Shown: in pieces, positions 47,036 through 58,153 of the stretch
Position numbering within the stretch: the first letter of the stretch is position 1
Layout of the letters: every line of letters begins with the position of its first letter
From: Gracilaria domingensis
Lineage: Eukaryota > Rhodophyta > Florideophyceae > Gracilariales > Gracilariaceae
Direction: 5' to 3'
DNA length: 64,000 bases
Assembly: GCA_022539475.1 (NCBI GenBank)
Contig: VCMS01000150.1
Span: 62,001 to 126,000 of the forward strand
Program-made: the position numbers and the translations under genes
The notes under the pieces: model-generated
What the model saw: only the letters and a program-made list of their open reading frames with translations
What the model was told of the DNA's origin: nothing
Database searches by the model: none

Positions 47036-47488
47036 CATAGAGAGGTGAATTGATGTCCGGATGATATCCCCCATATATCCCATATTACAATTATGAGATC
47101 TGAAGATGTCCATTTGATCTCCTTAGGACGTCCATATGATATACATAAATGATGCTCAGATGATGCATGAAGTATAACCAAATGATACCAGCGCGACACG
47201 CATAGGATGTACGAAGAGATGTTCAATGGATTTTGTGATGTCCAAGTGGTGCACCATGGATTTCCGGACATCCATAAGACATATCTTCGTGCATCATGCG
47301 AATATCTATGGAAGGTTTTTCGTGAATCCAAAGGAAATGTGAAGGGCATCAATTAGGCGCATCTAAAATGGTACTACGGCCATCATTTGGATATCCTGGA
47401 TGTACAGAAGATATCCGACTGACATCCCATAGATGTCCATAATTTTCATCCGATTGAAATCCATCGCGCATCACTTTATCTTACAGGG
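47036..47488 (+). mobile_element. ATC-rich TIR element copy 2
   Basis: A 453-bp copy, inverted relative to copy 1. Left end CATAGAGAGGTGAATTGATG; right end (inverted) CCCTGTAAGATAAAGTGATG; flanked by AA on both sides (47034-47035 and 47489-47490). On the plus strand the subterminal sequences read AG|GTGAATTG at 47043-47052 and TTTATCTTACAG|GG at 47475-47488, a consensus-like splice donor and acceptor 442 nt apart. No ORF. The interior is made of ATC/GAT words. Confidence 0.75.
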
Positions 47489-47527
47489 AAACTTGGGTTC
47501 TCAATGATTCAACTACTAGCTACTGTA

Positions 47528-47760
47528 TCATTTTGATTCCTCATATTGCAATTTTAGTACATGATACACCTTGGTAAGGAGAGGGACCGTCAAGCAAGAC
47601 ACCATGGTGCTTGCAAGCAAACAGCAACCGAACGAGGAGACCACGAAGATAGTTCGAAGGTAGGCGCGGGGCAGCTGCATAGACCTCCAACATGCCAACA
47701 TCCACTTGAACCTCCTTAGCAACAACATCAGGTAGTAGCTGCTCCATGTGCCCAGGTAAA
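47528..47760 (-). pseudogene. Unknown relic pair C, copy 1
   Basis: The minus-strand translation LLPDVVAKEVQVDVGMLEVY followed by a Leu/Arg-rich stretch and GVSCTKIAI aligns position by position with the relic at 51285-51480 (ADIITPKVAIDLGLLEVYVS ... SILKFQY). They are two fragments of one unknown repeated protein. Confidence 0.5.
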
Positions 47761-50700
47761 ACTTTCCGTTATTGAATATTCGTTTACTTTTCTGTATATA
47801 GGCAAATTTTTGTACATGTTCAAGGCTTTTTCAATTGATAAAAGTTTTTAGAAAAACTAATTTCAGTAGAATCTCAGTAGATTTTGATGCAATGAGGACA
47901 TAATGACGCACGACTTGGCTTAATGAAAATGAACAGAACAAAAAATGCAAATCCAATGATAATTGAATTGAATTTGATTGCACGAGTTTTCGCTGGGGTG
48001 CGCCATGCGAGAGGAAACGGAACCATCACCAAAAAACATTCCCCGCATGTCGTCGGAATCTTTCTTTGAGGTAGTACTGGAGGGCGCCTCTTCTGCTCTC
48101 CATTCTACTCAGAAGACTTCATATGCGGAATATCTGACCTATCAGGATCGTAGTCCGTGATTTGACGGATATCATTGGCAACGTCGGTCATTGTGAGCTG
48201 AAGTCGTTACACCTTTCGCTGATGCCATGGAAGTTCTGAAGATGGACAGTACAAACTGAATGAAGATGTTTTATAGCAAGTGGCTTCCATAATTATGCAA
48301 TTATTAGGGCATGTTCCAATTTTGTGGAACATGATAGGGGCTTGACCACATGGTGAGCTAGAAGACTGTCGGATTTTGTGCCACCGTGGAATGTTGTGGC
48401 ATCTAGGTTGTTTAGAACCACAGATGATGACCGCAGACGAGGGCCTATATGAATCCATAGCAAGTCACCACTACTACTACTTCTGAACACTTGACTTGGA
48501 CAAGACCATTTTTCGTTGATGACCCTTCCCCCAACCTCTGAAGACCAACTCCCGTTTCTTTCTTTGTCTTCAATATTCTCTTTTGGAACCTACCATCATT
48601 CCTTAGCGTGATTGGAGCCTTCCTGCCATCAACCTTTCCTACTACATTTACTTGTTCCTGCCGGTCCGGTTCCTCCCCGTTTTCTACACAGTCATCTTCC
48701 GCCGCCCTGCGTTGGATTTATCAGCATATTGCGACCATTTCTAGCTCCTAATTCTCCCGGAAGTGTAGTGCAATGCCCGTGAGCGAGAAAAATACCACGA
48801 AGACGTTCACGATCCTTCTCCTTGGAGGGCAGCCAGCGAACAGAGCCTGTCTGCAATGACACGACGAGCCAGGAGTAAGACGGGAACCAAACCATCACGA
48901 CAGGCGTAGAGAGTTGAAAAAGAAGGCGATCCACGCGTGTAGGATGTACCTCTTTAGTGGATTCGTACGATGAAGTGGGGAAGATGGGGAAAAAGAAATA
49001 GGCACTCACGCGAGTGGAAGGATCTTGAGAGAAAGCGGAGTAGGGGATACGTGACACACCCCAAGCTTCGCTATAACGGGTCGAACACAACAAAAACGGT
49101 TAAACGCTCGTAAAATTGGGTTTCTTTAGGTGACGCAGTGGGATAGGCGTACCGTAAAAACGGTGAGTCTCTCCTAATATGGAGTAGAACATCGTCGAAG
49201 TCGTCAACGTCTAGAGCCAAGACCTCAGTTAGGTCAACCTGGTTGGGGAGCTTTATTGGAGGCAATGGTGGCGACGCAGGTGCTATAAGTAGTGCTTGCA
49301 ACTATAATAATCAATGATTAGAACTAGACATCCAACTAATTGTGGCAACGCCCCACGTGTACTGGCCAACCTATCATCAGCTCTATCATGTCTAACGTGT
49401 TTAGACCATCTCGATGGCAACCAATAGTAATTAGTCATATACTAGTGTGTACCAGGCAAACCAGTGAACCGGAATTATGACAAAGGCAACTCAGAATCTT
49501 CATACGAGAGTTGCGATACAGGATAGAAGTGATAAGCATTATAGTTCCGGCTCACTACCGGTCGGTACCCTGCCTGCTTGTTACGTTCCTGGTGACATCG
49601 AATACAGCTTCTACCGCCTTCTTCCTTTACGTTCTAATTTTCTGCCGGCAGCTTTTGTTTGTATATGTCAGGTAGCCTTAAAGTTTCGTTTTGTGTTGGC
49701 TTTCGAATACAAACGACGAGCCATATTATTTTTTTATTCCTACCCAGAGTTCCTTTTCCTGGGAGTTTTAGTCCATGTCGCATTTTGTTTTTCTGCTTTA
49801 GCAGACAGCTCGGCTACTTTAAATTTTTTGCTGTTTGACTCGTACTTTTGAGCATTTTCAGCGTTCTCTCTGAGTGTGTTATCACCAGCATCATTTGCCC
49901 CAAAACTGTCGTCTGAAGTTCCATAGTGATGCTATTTGACAAAGTCTTCAGAAGAGGCTTAAAATGCGCAATGTAGCCCAGCCTCTTTTTTTTCATAGAA
50001 ATGCATTGAAATGTTGTTGTTTTCTCATCAGAAACAAGAGTGGTTTATATATAACCGTTCGGTGTTTTTAAATATAAAAGCAACATAAGCAACATCTTAC
50101 AATCTCTAATACTGCTGGTTTTGTACTACTTTAAACTAAAACTGTCTTTACATTTTGAGCTCATGGAAAGTTACTTCGGCATTAGAAGCTTTGTAATTAG
50201 AATGTATTATAATTGCGCGACCTTTAGCTGTTCAAAAGTTGTTAATCTAAGTGTTTGGACAGCTCTTCTTTCAGTCGGAAGAAATAAGAGAATTTAACGC
50301 AAAAAATAGTTGAGATGCAAGTAATGGGCTCAGGTTTGTATTTGTGACTGACGGACTTGATCGGAAAATAAATGACTAAAGACTGATTGTCTAACAAATG
50401 TGATAAAATGCTAGTCACATGTATCTTCTAGCAGTACATGTGGCCAGTAATTCACGCGGCAATTTTATAGCCCCTAACAAATCTACAATTGCGAAATATA
50501 AAAGCTTAAATTATTTTCAAATTAAGTCTTACGATTTATTTTCACTACAAATACTCTAAATAGTTCCTAATTTGTTAAGATATCCACTTTTTTGAATAAC
50601 GCTGCCTTCATTATCAATTGTTTGCCAATTTTTGAACTTTTTTAAAAATTTGAATTTTGATATTACCATTCTTTACAACTAATATTCATTGTAACTGTGG

Positions 50701-50794
50701 TGGCGGATGCAGGAGAGAGGGTTTTCCATCCTCCTCGAAAAATCCCCTAAACGATTTCTGTTACGATCTCCATCGAGAATGAAATGCAAGTTCC
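47761..50794. other. Long stretch without a supported gene
   Basis: Minus-strand open stretches 49093-48692 (133 codons) and 49301-49071 (76 codons) show protein-like text (SVRWLPSKEKDRERLRG; DLTEVLALDVDDFDDVLLHI) and might be a decayed gene. The plus-strand ORF 49477-49851 is hydrophobic and AT-driven. 50000-50760 is very AT-rich. Confidence 0.35.
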
Positions 50795-50995
50795 ACGCCC
50801 GCTGCGGCACACCCGCCGCAGAAAAGGATGATGGAGATTGAGCGCCGCGCGATGTGGCGCGCCCGTCGGAAAAAGATGATAGAGAAGCGACCCGCGTGCT
50901 ACGGCACGCTCGCAGTGGAGATGATGAGGATACGCGCCACGAGCTGGGGCGTGCCCGCCGAGGAGAAAATAAGGCTATACGCTACCTTTGGGTGC
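50795..50995 (-). repeat. GC-rich minisatellite, unit about 46 bp
   Basis: About four units of 45-46 bp: a GC block (CTGCGGCACACCCGCCGCAG type) followed by a purine block (AAAAGGATGATGGAGATTGA type). The reverse complement matches the array at 39675-39930. Confidence 0.75.
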
Positions 50996-51284
50996 CGCCG
51001 GTACGCGATGCAGTTGCTGCGTGCCGGCCCCCCTATGCCCTACAGCTACTTCGCCGTCGCTTTACGTTGGCGCCTCGCTATGACTGAGATGTTGTGCGTC
51101 GCCACGGCCGTCATTTCACGCTGCTAGCGCGCTATGACTGGGATGCCGTCTTGTCGTCCCACTATCGACGTGATGTGCGCCAATGCAAGAGCAGATTTTA
51201 TTTGAACATGTGCGAGATGGTGTGGAAAGCAGACTGAAATGGAAGGAAGTGCAGGAGTTCAAAAGTTTCTAGGCGCAGGAATAT

Positions 51285-51653
51285 TGGAATTTTAAGATGC
51301 TGTATATATTCGAAGATATCTCGTTGGAAGGAGAGTGGTTGGGCGCCGCCTTGCGATAAATGTCAAAGCCACTGACGAGGCAGTGAATATTATGAAAAAG
51401 AGAATTAGGTAATGAAACGTAGACTTCGAGGAGACCAAGGTCGATGGCAACTTTCGGCGTAATGATATCGGCCAATCGCTGTTCGTATTTCTAAATACGA
51501 GACTTTGGAAAAGGAGGGACGCTTTGAAGAAAGACGAATGGGAGAGCGACAGATATTTGTAGCGAGTTCGTACCATAAAATTAGAATCAGGTTACGAAGT
51601 ACTTTTTGCGCTGTTGAGAACAGAAGTGAAGAGCACACCCCATAGTAAGCCAC
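51285..51653 (-). pseudogene. Unknown relic pair C, copy 2
   Basis: Overlapping minus-strand frames (51653-51405, 51576-51292, 51475-51269) combine into one decayed protein. The last frame, with KVAIDLGLLEVYVS and NIHCLVSGFDIYR, aligns with 47760-47528. Family unknown. Confidence 0.5.
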
Positions 51654-52189
51654 GATAATATCAGAGAGTTGATGTCCAAGATTGTAGGGCTTTAGTTGTA
51701 CAGTATGTGCAAGCTCCGCATGTCTATATAACCCCCCAAGGTTGGGGGTACGGCAACAACTGAACTCGAGTAGACTGCTTCCTTGTTCTCGAAGAATGCT
51801 CTCATCTGTGCCACTATTGCTTTTTTTCTTTCTTTTCTGCCGTCGTCAACCTTTTTTTCTTTGGCATACACCGCCTGCACTTAGCAAGGTCTGTTTTCTC
51901 GGCCACAAATCTTTTTAGCTCTGTATCCGTATAGTAGCTCGGTCTATCGCTCTCATTGCTAAAGTTAGAGTGTGTCGCTTTTTGTTGAGCTTGCTAGCAC
52001 ATTTTGACCATATTTGCGTCGTCTTTCTCTCGCCCGTATGTGAGATGTATAAAGCATTTTGTTTGGAGTACTTCTGCTTTCATCTTGTCTTGTGCTAATT
52101 CTTTTGCAAATGTTGACTAGAGAATCTGCTCACTTTTTTGTGTCAATTTGAATGCTGCACTGATCAGCTTTTATGTGTTTTTGTCTGTT
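51654..52189. other. Intergenic, T-rich
   Basis: No gene recognised. Confidence 0.4.
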
Positions 52190-52445
52190 GTCTTTTTGTT
52201 TGTTGTTGTGTTGAAGTTTCGGCATTGGACGCTGAACAGTGTGCTTTTTTGGTTTGTTTTCTGCTGTTTACTTGCAAACAGGGTCCACCTACTTTGGAGT
52301 TGTACTGTCTGCTTTTGCAAGCATTTGAGATACGCTGATATGTATTGCTTTTTTGGGCCGGTGCTGCTGAGCATTTTTTGTGTTTTTTGGGTTTGTGACC
52401 ACCCACGTTGTTTCCCCAAAAATTGCGTCCACAGTTGCTGCGGTA
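52190..52445 (-). repeat. Repeat pair A, copy 2
   Basis: Inverted match to 38411-38650. The minus-strand ORF 52457-52164 (97 codons, Lys/Asn/Gln-rich) contains CGRNFWGNNVGGHKPKKHKK and then CS. The Cys-rich ORF on the plus strand is its shadow. Confidence 0.6.
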
Positions 52446-53239
52446 GCAAGTTGACATAATAATATTACGTTATATACTTGTACATCTCAAAGCAAGAGCA
52501 TTACAGTTTAATTTTGAAGCAAAAACGCTTAGAAGAACAATCAAAGAAAATATGACTAAATGTCAATAACTGAATTTTTTTGGAGTGACTTTGACTTTCG
52601 GATTTGGTCTAAAGTCTATCACAAATACGGCCCTGATTGGGCTATCGTTGATAGCGCCCAGAACTTACGAATTATTTACTTGTTCTGAACTGGAAACAAA
52701 ACGATTAGAAGAGGAGACAGCTCTTTAAGACGCGTTGCTTTCCTTCTTGCCACGCAAACAAGTAAGGGAGGAACGCACCGGTAAAAATTGCGTTCTACAC
52801 CAATCTTAGAGCTATTTTCCATGTCCTCCCAACAAGGGTCAATAGAGTAAGTGCGCTGTATGCACAACTCTTGAAACGAATGAAAGTGTATTTCTTGCAT
52901 AGCGTTCGATGTGAGGTGTGGTTGTGCATGAGGAGGGGTATGAGAGAGGGCATGAAAGTGGGAGAGGAAAATTGTAAGCTACAGCAAAGCTTTGAACTGT
53001 GCTAGGAGAATAGGTCGAAAGCAGGCGGGATGGAAATCCACAAAGCCAAGAACGCGACTGTGGGATGCAGGGCCGGGCCAGGGCGCGACAGCCGATGGAC
53101 GGCGAACATCCCACCCATTGGATCGTCGAGGCGATGAAGAAGAAACGATCGGGAAGGTATGGAGAGAACGGGGGCGAAGGTGAAGGGGGACGACAAGCTT
53201 TCGTGTGGCAGCGCACTGAGCCAAACGACGCCATGATGG
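52446..53239. other. Intergenic, turning GC-rich
   Basis: From about 52830 onward the base composition rises toward the gene island. Overlapping ORFs on both strands without domains. Confidence 0.4.
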
Positions 53240-53640
53240 GCGACAGAGCTCCAAGTGGAGGAGTCGGAGGAGTCACGACGCTAGAATGACAGTGATGAGC
53301 GCGATGATGAGGGGGAGGCTAGAAAAAAGCTGCCCAGAAGGGTTGTGTGGGAAGGTATCGGGGTTGGCAGTCGATCGACGAGCAAGGTGACCTGCCGTTA
53401 CTGCTTGCTACTGGGTTTTCGGTGGAAAGCACTGGGATAGCGGCGAGGTGTCCGGACGCTGGGAGCTTTCGCTCGCTGTTGTTTGCTTTTGGTTCATCCA
53501 GCTTGCTGCTGCGCTGAGAAGGCTCTTTTGTTGCCCTTCGAGACGCACAAAAGCATAGTTGATGAACGGTTCTAATGAAAGGGCTTTTTCGAAAGGAGCG
53601 GAACAGAAGATTAGCGAAGCAAACAGGTACGGAGCATGAC
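53240..53640 (+). repeat. Upstream duplication D, unit 1
   Basis: Shares an ordered series with 53755-54075: CCAAGTGGAGG, TCGGAGG, AATGACAGTGATG, CGGTGGAAAG, GCTTTCGCTCGCTG, GCTTTTG, and GATGAACGG/GATGGACGG. It is an old tandem duplication of the region before the retinoblastoma-related gene. Confidence 0.6.
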
Positions 53641-53754
53641 CGGGGGGGGGGAGGGGGGGGCCTGGCGGGCGCCCCCAGCAGTCCTAGCGCTCAACGCCGC
53701 GTGCCAGCGCTCTATGCGCTATGGTGGTGAGCTAAGCGACGTGCGAGATTTAAT

Positions 53755-54075
53755 TCCAAGTGGAGGCATCGGAGGGGGTGGTCACGATGCGAAAATGACA
53801 GTGATGGGCGCGTCTCGGACGGGGAGTGGAGGAAAGCGTGCCGTCACTACTTGTTACGGGCGTTGCGGTGGAAAGTGGAGCAGCGGCGCGGCTCCGCGAC
53901 GCTGGGCGCTTTGCTGGGCGCTTTCGCTCGCTGCTGCGTGCTTTTGCTTGATGTAGCTTGCTACTGCGCTGCAACGGCTCGTTTGTTACGCTGCGGGACT
54001 CATAATAGAATGGGTGATGGACGGCTCTGGCGAAAGCGCTCGTTCCAACGCAGTGGCACTGAAGATGTGTGCGGC
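53755..54075 (+). repeat. Upstream duplication D, unit 2
   Basis: Second copy of the block at 53240-53640, GC-richer. Between the two units lies a G-rich tract (about 53641-53660). Confidence 0.6.
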
Positions 54076-54258
54076 AAGCGGGCGCGCAGCTTGCCCGGCG
54101 GGGCGGGGCGGGCGCCCCCAGCGGCCCCGGGGCGGGACGCGCCGCGCGCGCCAACGCGTCGTGTGCAGCTGCACAGCGATGCAGCGGCGGCGCGGCGCGC
54201 GCGGCGCGCACGCGCGTGCAGCGCGTCCTTGCCGGCGCACATGCGCGCGCGGAAAAAT

Positions 54259-54268
54259 GGCGGGAAAA
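54259..54268 (+). promoter_or_regulatory. E2F-type site 1
   Basis: GGCGGGAAAA matches the E2F/DP consensus in reverse (TTTTCCCGCC). It lies about 500 bp before the retinoblastoma-related start codon. Confidence 0.5.
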
Positions 54269-54333
54269 GGGCGGCGGCGCGCGGCGCGGCCAGTGCGCGG
54301 CCAACACGCGTCACGCGGGCGGCGCGCGCAAAA

Positions 54334-54345
54334 GCGCGGGAAAAA
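54334..54345 (+). promoter_or_regulatory. E2F-type site 2
   Basis: GCGCGGGAAAAA, again the E2F/DP consensus in reverse (TTTTCCCGCGC), 66 bp after the end of site 1. Confidence 0.5.
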
Positions 54346-54586
54346 TTGTGCGTCTGCGGCGGCGCGGCGCGTCGCGGCGGCGGCGGCGGTGCGTTGCGCG
54401 CCGCGCGGCGCGCCGTGTGGGCGCGCCGCGCCGAGCGCACTCTCCGGAGTGTCTGCTGCGGCGCGCTGCCGTGCGCTTGGCGCCCCCCCTTTTTTGCCGC
54501 TTTTGCTCCGCTCCAGAGCCGCGCTCGCCGCTCCGCGCCGCTGTCGCCCGTGACTTGATAAGCGCCCGCCCGCGAGCCTCCCCCCT

Positions 54587-54615
54587 CCCCCCCCCCCCCC
54601 CCCCCCCCCCCCCCC
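54587..54615. repeat. C homopolymer, 29 nt
   Basis: An uninterrupted run of 29 C, preceded by CCCCCCT. Its length is likely unstable and may be uncertain in the assembly. Confidence 0.8.
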
Positions 54616-54712
54616 ATCGCAGCGCGCTCCCGAACACTCTTCCCACAAGTCGCTTTCTGCTTTCTTTCTTTACTCCGCGAGCTTCCCTCCACACTACGGG
54701 CGTCGCTACGTT

Positions 54713-54747
54713 TACGTCCTACGTCCTACGTCCTACGTCCTACGTCC
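54713..54747 (+). repeat. Five tandem TACGTCC heptamers
   Basis: Five exact copies of TACGTCC end 13 bp before the ATG at 54761, in the probable 5' untranslated region of the retinoblastoma-related gene. Confidence 0.9.
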
Positions 54748-54760
54748 CCCCCCTCAAAGC

Positions 54761-57700
54761 ATGCCGGATCTTCACCCCTCTCACCGGGCGAACCGCGCCG
54801 ATTGTATCGACGTCCTTGTCGACAGGCTCGCCTTCCCGCAAGCCGTCGCACGTCTCGCCCGCACCATCCACCGCTCCGCCGTCGCCACCGCACCCGATCC
54901 CTACACAGCCGCCTGCGCGCTGTACATCGCCGCCATCGCAAATCGTGCCAGGGAAATCCCTCAAATGCCGCTCTCGCATCTGCTCACCGTTGCGGATTCC
55001 GAGGGCCATTTGCCCGAGTTCCTTCTCGACTACGAGGGCGAGCTGTCTCCCGAGGAGCAGCGCTTCATCGTGCAGCAGACTCGAACCTTGTCTCCGCCTC
55101 CGGAGAGTCGTTGCGTCCATCTGGCGCACACGGCCTTCATGGTTACGGCCCAGGTATGGCGCCAGTTCGGCTTTCTGCTCGCACAGAACCTCTTTCACAA
55201 CCATCCGCTCATGTCACGAGTCATTTGGCTTTTCTTCCTAGTCGCCAAGGCCTCGCTATCGTCGCCGTCCGAATGCAGTCTCTCGCACGAGCAAGCGTAT
55301 CATCTGCTCTTGTCGTGTCTCATAGAGTCCGGGTTCATCGCATCCGAAGACCCTATTGACGCAATATTCCGTGCCACGCGCGCCGTGCCAAGCGAGATGC
55401 AGCATTATCGACGCGCGCTCAATCATCTGTTGCACGGCCGCATCCGAGCCATGTTACCGTTCTTCCCGGCATCCTCAGAAGACTTGAACTCATACTGCCA
55501 CGACTTGAATGAAGCTTACTCACAACAACTAACTAACACCACCCATTGCCTGGCCACTGACGAGCGTATCTTCCTTCACTGTCCGCAGCTGGCGCGAGTG
55601 ACGGCACACCCGCTCTCACCGACTGGTGGACCACCACTGTCGTATGGGAGCTCCCACTCTGTCGTCGTGTCACCGCGCACGCCGTCTGCCGTCAACGGCG
55701 CTCCGTCCGCGGCGAACGGCACCACATCGTCCACAGAGAGTCAGCCCTCTGCACCTTCGACACAAGCAGCGCAGTCGTCCACGCCGCCTCTTCTCCGTGC
55801 CAAGCGAGTCTTGCATGATGAAGAGCTGGGCGAGGGGGGCCCTACCCCTCGTCCGCGGCGACGGAGACGCGCTGCCGATTACGCCGTCACGCCGTCATCA
55901 GCTCGTCCACCTACACCGGCGCGCCGACGGACGCGGTCTGCGTTGTTCACCAACATGGCGTCCTCTCCGTTCTCAAGCTATGCGGCCAGCACTCAGCCTG
56001 ATGCGCTGGATGCTCTGGCAACGGTTGCGGCGGTCACACCGCACAGTGCAACCACGTTGCCGGCCACCCCTCCGTCATCAAACGTTCCTCTTACACCTGG
56101 CACGGATAGCTCCAAGACCGTGAGATGGATTAGAAGGTTGACGCAGAACCGACCGGAGACGCGCGACGAATCTTCCCTCACATGCCCGCTGAATGAGTTT
56201 CCAACATCTGACGCTTTGCAGAGGCTCACCGGTGGTGGGCGTCCATTGCATGCTATCATAGATGTGGGCAGACGCTTCTCCGAGGCATTATGTGGGGTGC
56301 TGACGGACGTAGACGCCACGCTGCACAGGCGTGAAGCTCTGGCGGTTTATTTCGCAGCCATGGAAGGTGTACTGGAGAAGGAACACGATCGATTGAGTCG
56401 ACAACCGGAAAGGTTCAACTCCCATGTGCTGCACAACTATATACTGCACAAGAGCTTCCTCACCTTTGCGTGGGAAACCACCATCGCGGCGTACGGCAGG
56501 AGGGACCTTCACGTGTTCATGGTGGCTTATCGGGCGTTCAACGTTTCTCCCTTTGAGCTAACCAAAGCGTTGGACACGTTCTGTACCCTTGTGCCAGACA
56601 TTCCGCGAAGCCTGGTGAGTCATCTGATTTGCTGCGATGCACGAATCTTGGAACGGATGGCTTGGAGCAGTGACTCGCCATTAGTGCTTGTCCTCCAGGC
56701 GTACGCCAAGGATCGTGATCGTAGAGAGCATCGTTCAGAAGAGGTGAGCGACGACAAGGAGCATGATGGCGACGGGCAGGTGGCAAGTGGGTCACCTGTG
56801 AGTGTGGAACAAGCGTCGCCGGTGACACCGGTGCGGGAGCAGCGGGCGTCGGCGCGCCAAGATGATGAAGACGAACAGAAGGGGCCAAAGGCGGAAGAGG
56901 TTGAAGGGAATGGTAACAGTACGCCAAGGTTGAAAGAAATGGAAAGGCCGGAACGGTTGTACAGAGACAGCGAAGCTCGAGCATTGGTGCTTGGGTTTTT
57001 CTTCGAGAAGGTGTTCCGGCTGGCAGGCACGAGGATCGACGACATGTTGAGAAGGCTTGACCTGCTGAGGCTCCGGGATGAGGTATGGAGGGCGATCAAG
57101 TATGCGCTGTGGTGCCGATGGAACCTGGTGATCAACCGACATGTGGACGTGGTGCTGTTGTGTGTGATATATGGGGTGGCGAAAGTTCGTCACATACCAC
57201 TGCAATTTCGGCAGCTGATATGGCACTACAACAACATGGACCACACGACTGATGCAACGTTCCCCGGCAGCAGGCCCGCGTCGACCATGTTCCGAGACAT
57301 ATCGCTAGATGATTATGGATACCTGCTGGAGGGCGAGACAGAAGATAGGGGAGGCCAAGATAGCACAAGACAGCGGAGGGGCGACCTGATTCGGTTCTAC
57401 AACGAAGCGTTTGTGCCGCACATGCGGGACTGCATCCTGCGGGCCGAGGCGGATGAGTGGGACGGCGGAAGCGATGGGTCAGAAGATGAGCGTGAGGAGA
57501 CACAAGGTGGTGAAGATGCAGAAGATGGGCTCAACGACCTAGCGCGGCAAGCGAGCCGACGGCGAGGGAGAGAGCGGGACGTGCTGTTCGAAGACCTGGG
57601 CAGAAAATTGTTGCAGAGCCCGTTGCGGGTGATGCGGAGGAGCACACCAAGATCGTTTCGAATCGGGCGCGTGTTTGTGGGTCCCATGACGCCGACGACC

Positions 57701-58043
57701 AGGAGCCAGGTGCAGCGGCGCTACATGAGCGTGCGGCGAAGCGCGGCGGAAGGGGTGGGGGTGATGACGCCCGGCACGCGGAGGCTGTACGCGTTCGGGG
57801 AGAGCCCGGGCGTGCCGCGGGGGCCGGGCGGGTCGCCGAGCGTGCTCCGACGGCGCGGCGACGGCGACGGCGGCGGGGAAGGGCGGGGCGGCGGCGGCGG
57901 CTACGAGCCGCTGGCGTTCGAGGGCCCGGTGGCGGCGGAGCGGTCGGCGGCGGTGCGGCGCGAGGTGCAGCAGGTGATCGGGCGGTCGGGGCGCGAGCGC
58001 AGCGTCGAGATGGACATGGGCAGCAGCGGCTCGGACAGCGCGC

Positions 58044-58081
<38 letters not shown>

Positions 58082-58153
58082 TGCGGGCGGCGGCGGCGGC
58101 GGCGGCGGCGGCGGGGGCGGCAGCAGCAGCAGCAGATGGAGACTGGCGCGTGA
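54761..58153 (+). CDS. Retinoblastoma-related pocket protein
   Basis: A 1130-codon single-exon ORF encoding a nuclear repressor that binds E2F/DP and restrains S-phase entry. An N-terminal helical domain (about residues 15-275, also present in the truncated copy at 5778-6944) is followed by a Ser/Pro-rich linker. Pocket A (about 445-650) contains KTVRWIRRLTQ and LHNYILHKSFLTFAWETT. A charged spacer follows (about 652-733), then pocket B (about 734-900) with FFFEKVFRLAGTRIDDMLRR. Residues that build the LxCxE cleft in human RB1 (Y709, K713, Y756, N757) have counterparts here: Y804 and K808 in VIYGVAK, and Y880-N881 in RFYNEAF. The C-terminus is low complexity: 11 Asp, then about 10 Arg, then Gln. 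The ATG at 54761 is supported by the matching start of the paralogue. Confidence 0.93.

Noticed and set aside
52138-52459. Cys-rich plus-strand ORF (CCLFVCCC)
   Set aside because: It is the opposite strand of repeat pair A, whose minus-strand reading is shared with 38.4 kb. T/G-rich DNA yields the Cys/Val/Phe text.
54713-54747. CRISPR-like short repeats
   Set aside because: Seven-base units without spacers in a eukaryotic 5' leader: a microsatellite.
54069-55241. 390-codon plus-strand ORF upstream of and overlapping the pocket-protein start
   Set aside because: Ala/Arg-rich translation of CG-alternating DNA, equally long ORFs on the other strand, no domain. It is a base-composition artefact over the promoter and the true gene's other frame.
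56538-57503. Long minus-strand ORFs opposite the pocket domains
   Set aside because: Shadows of the conserved pocket A and B coding sequence.
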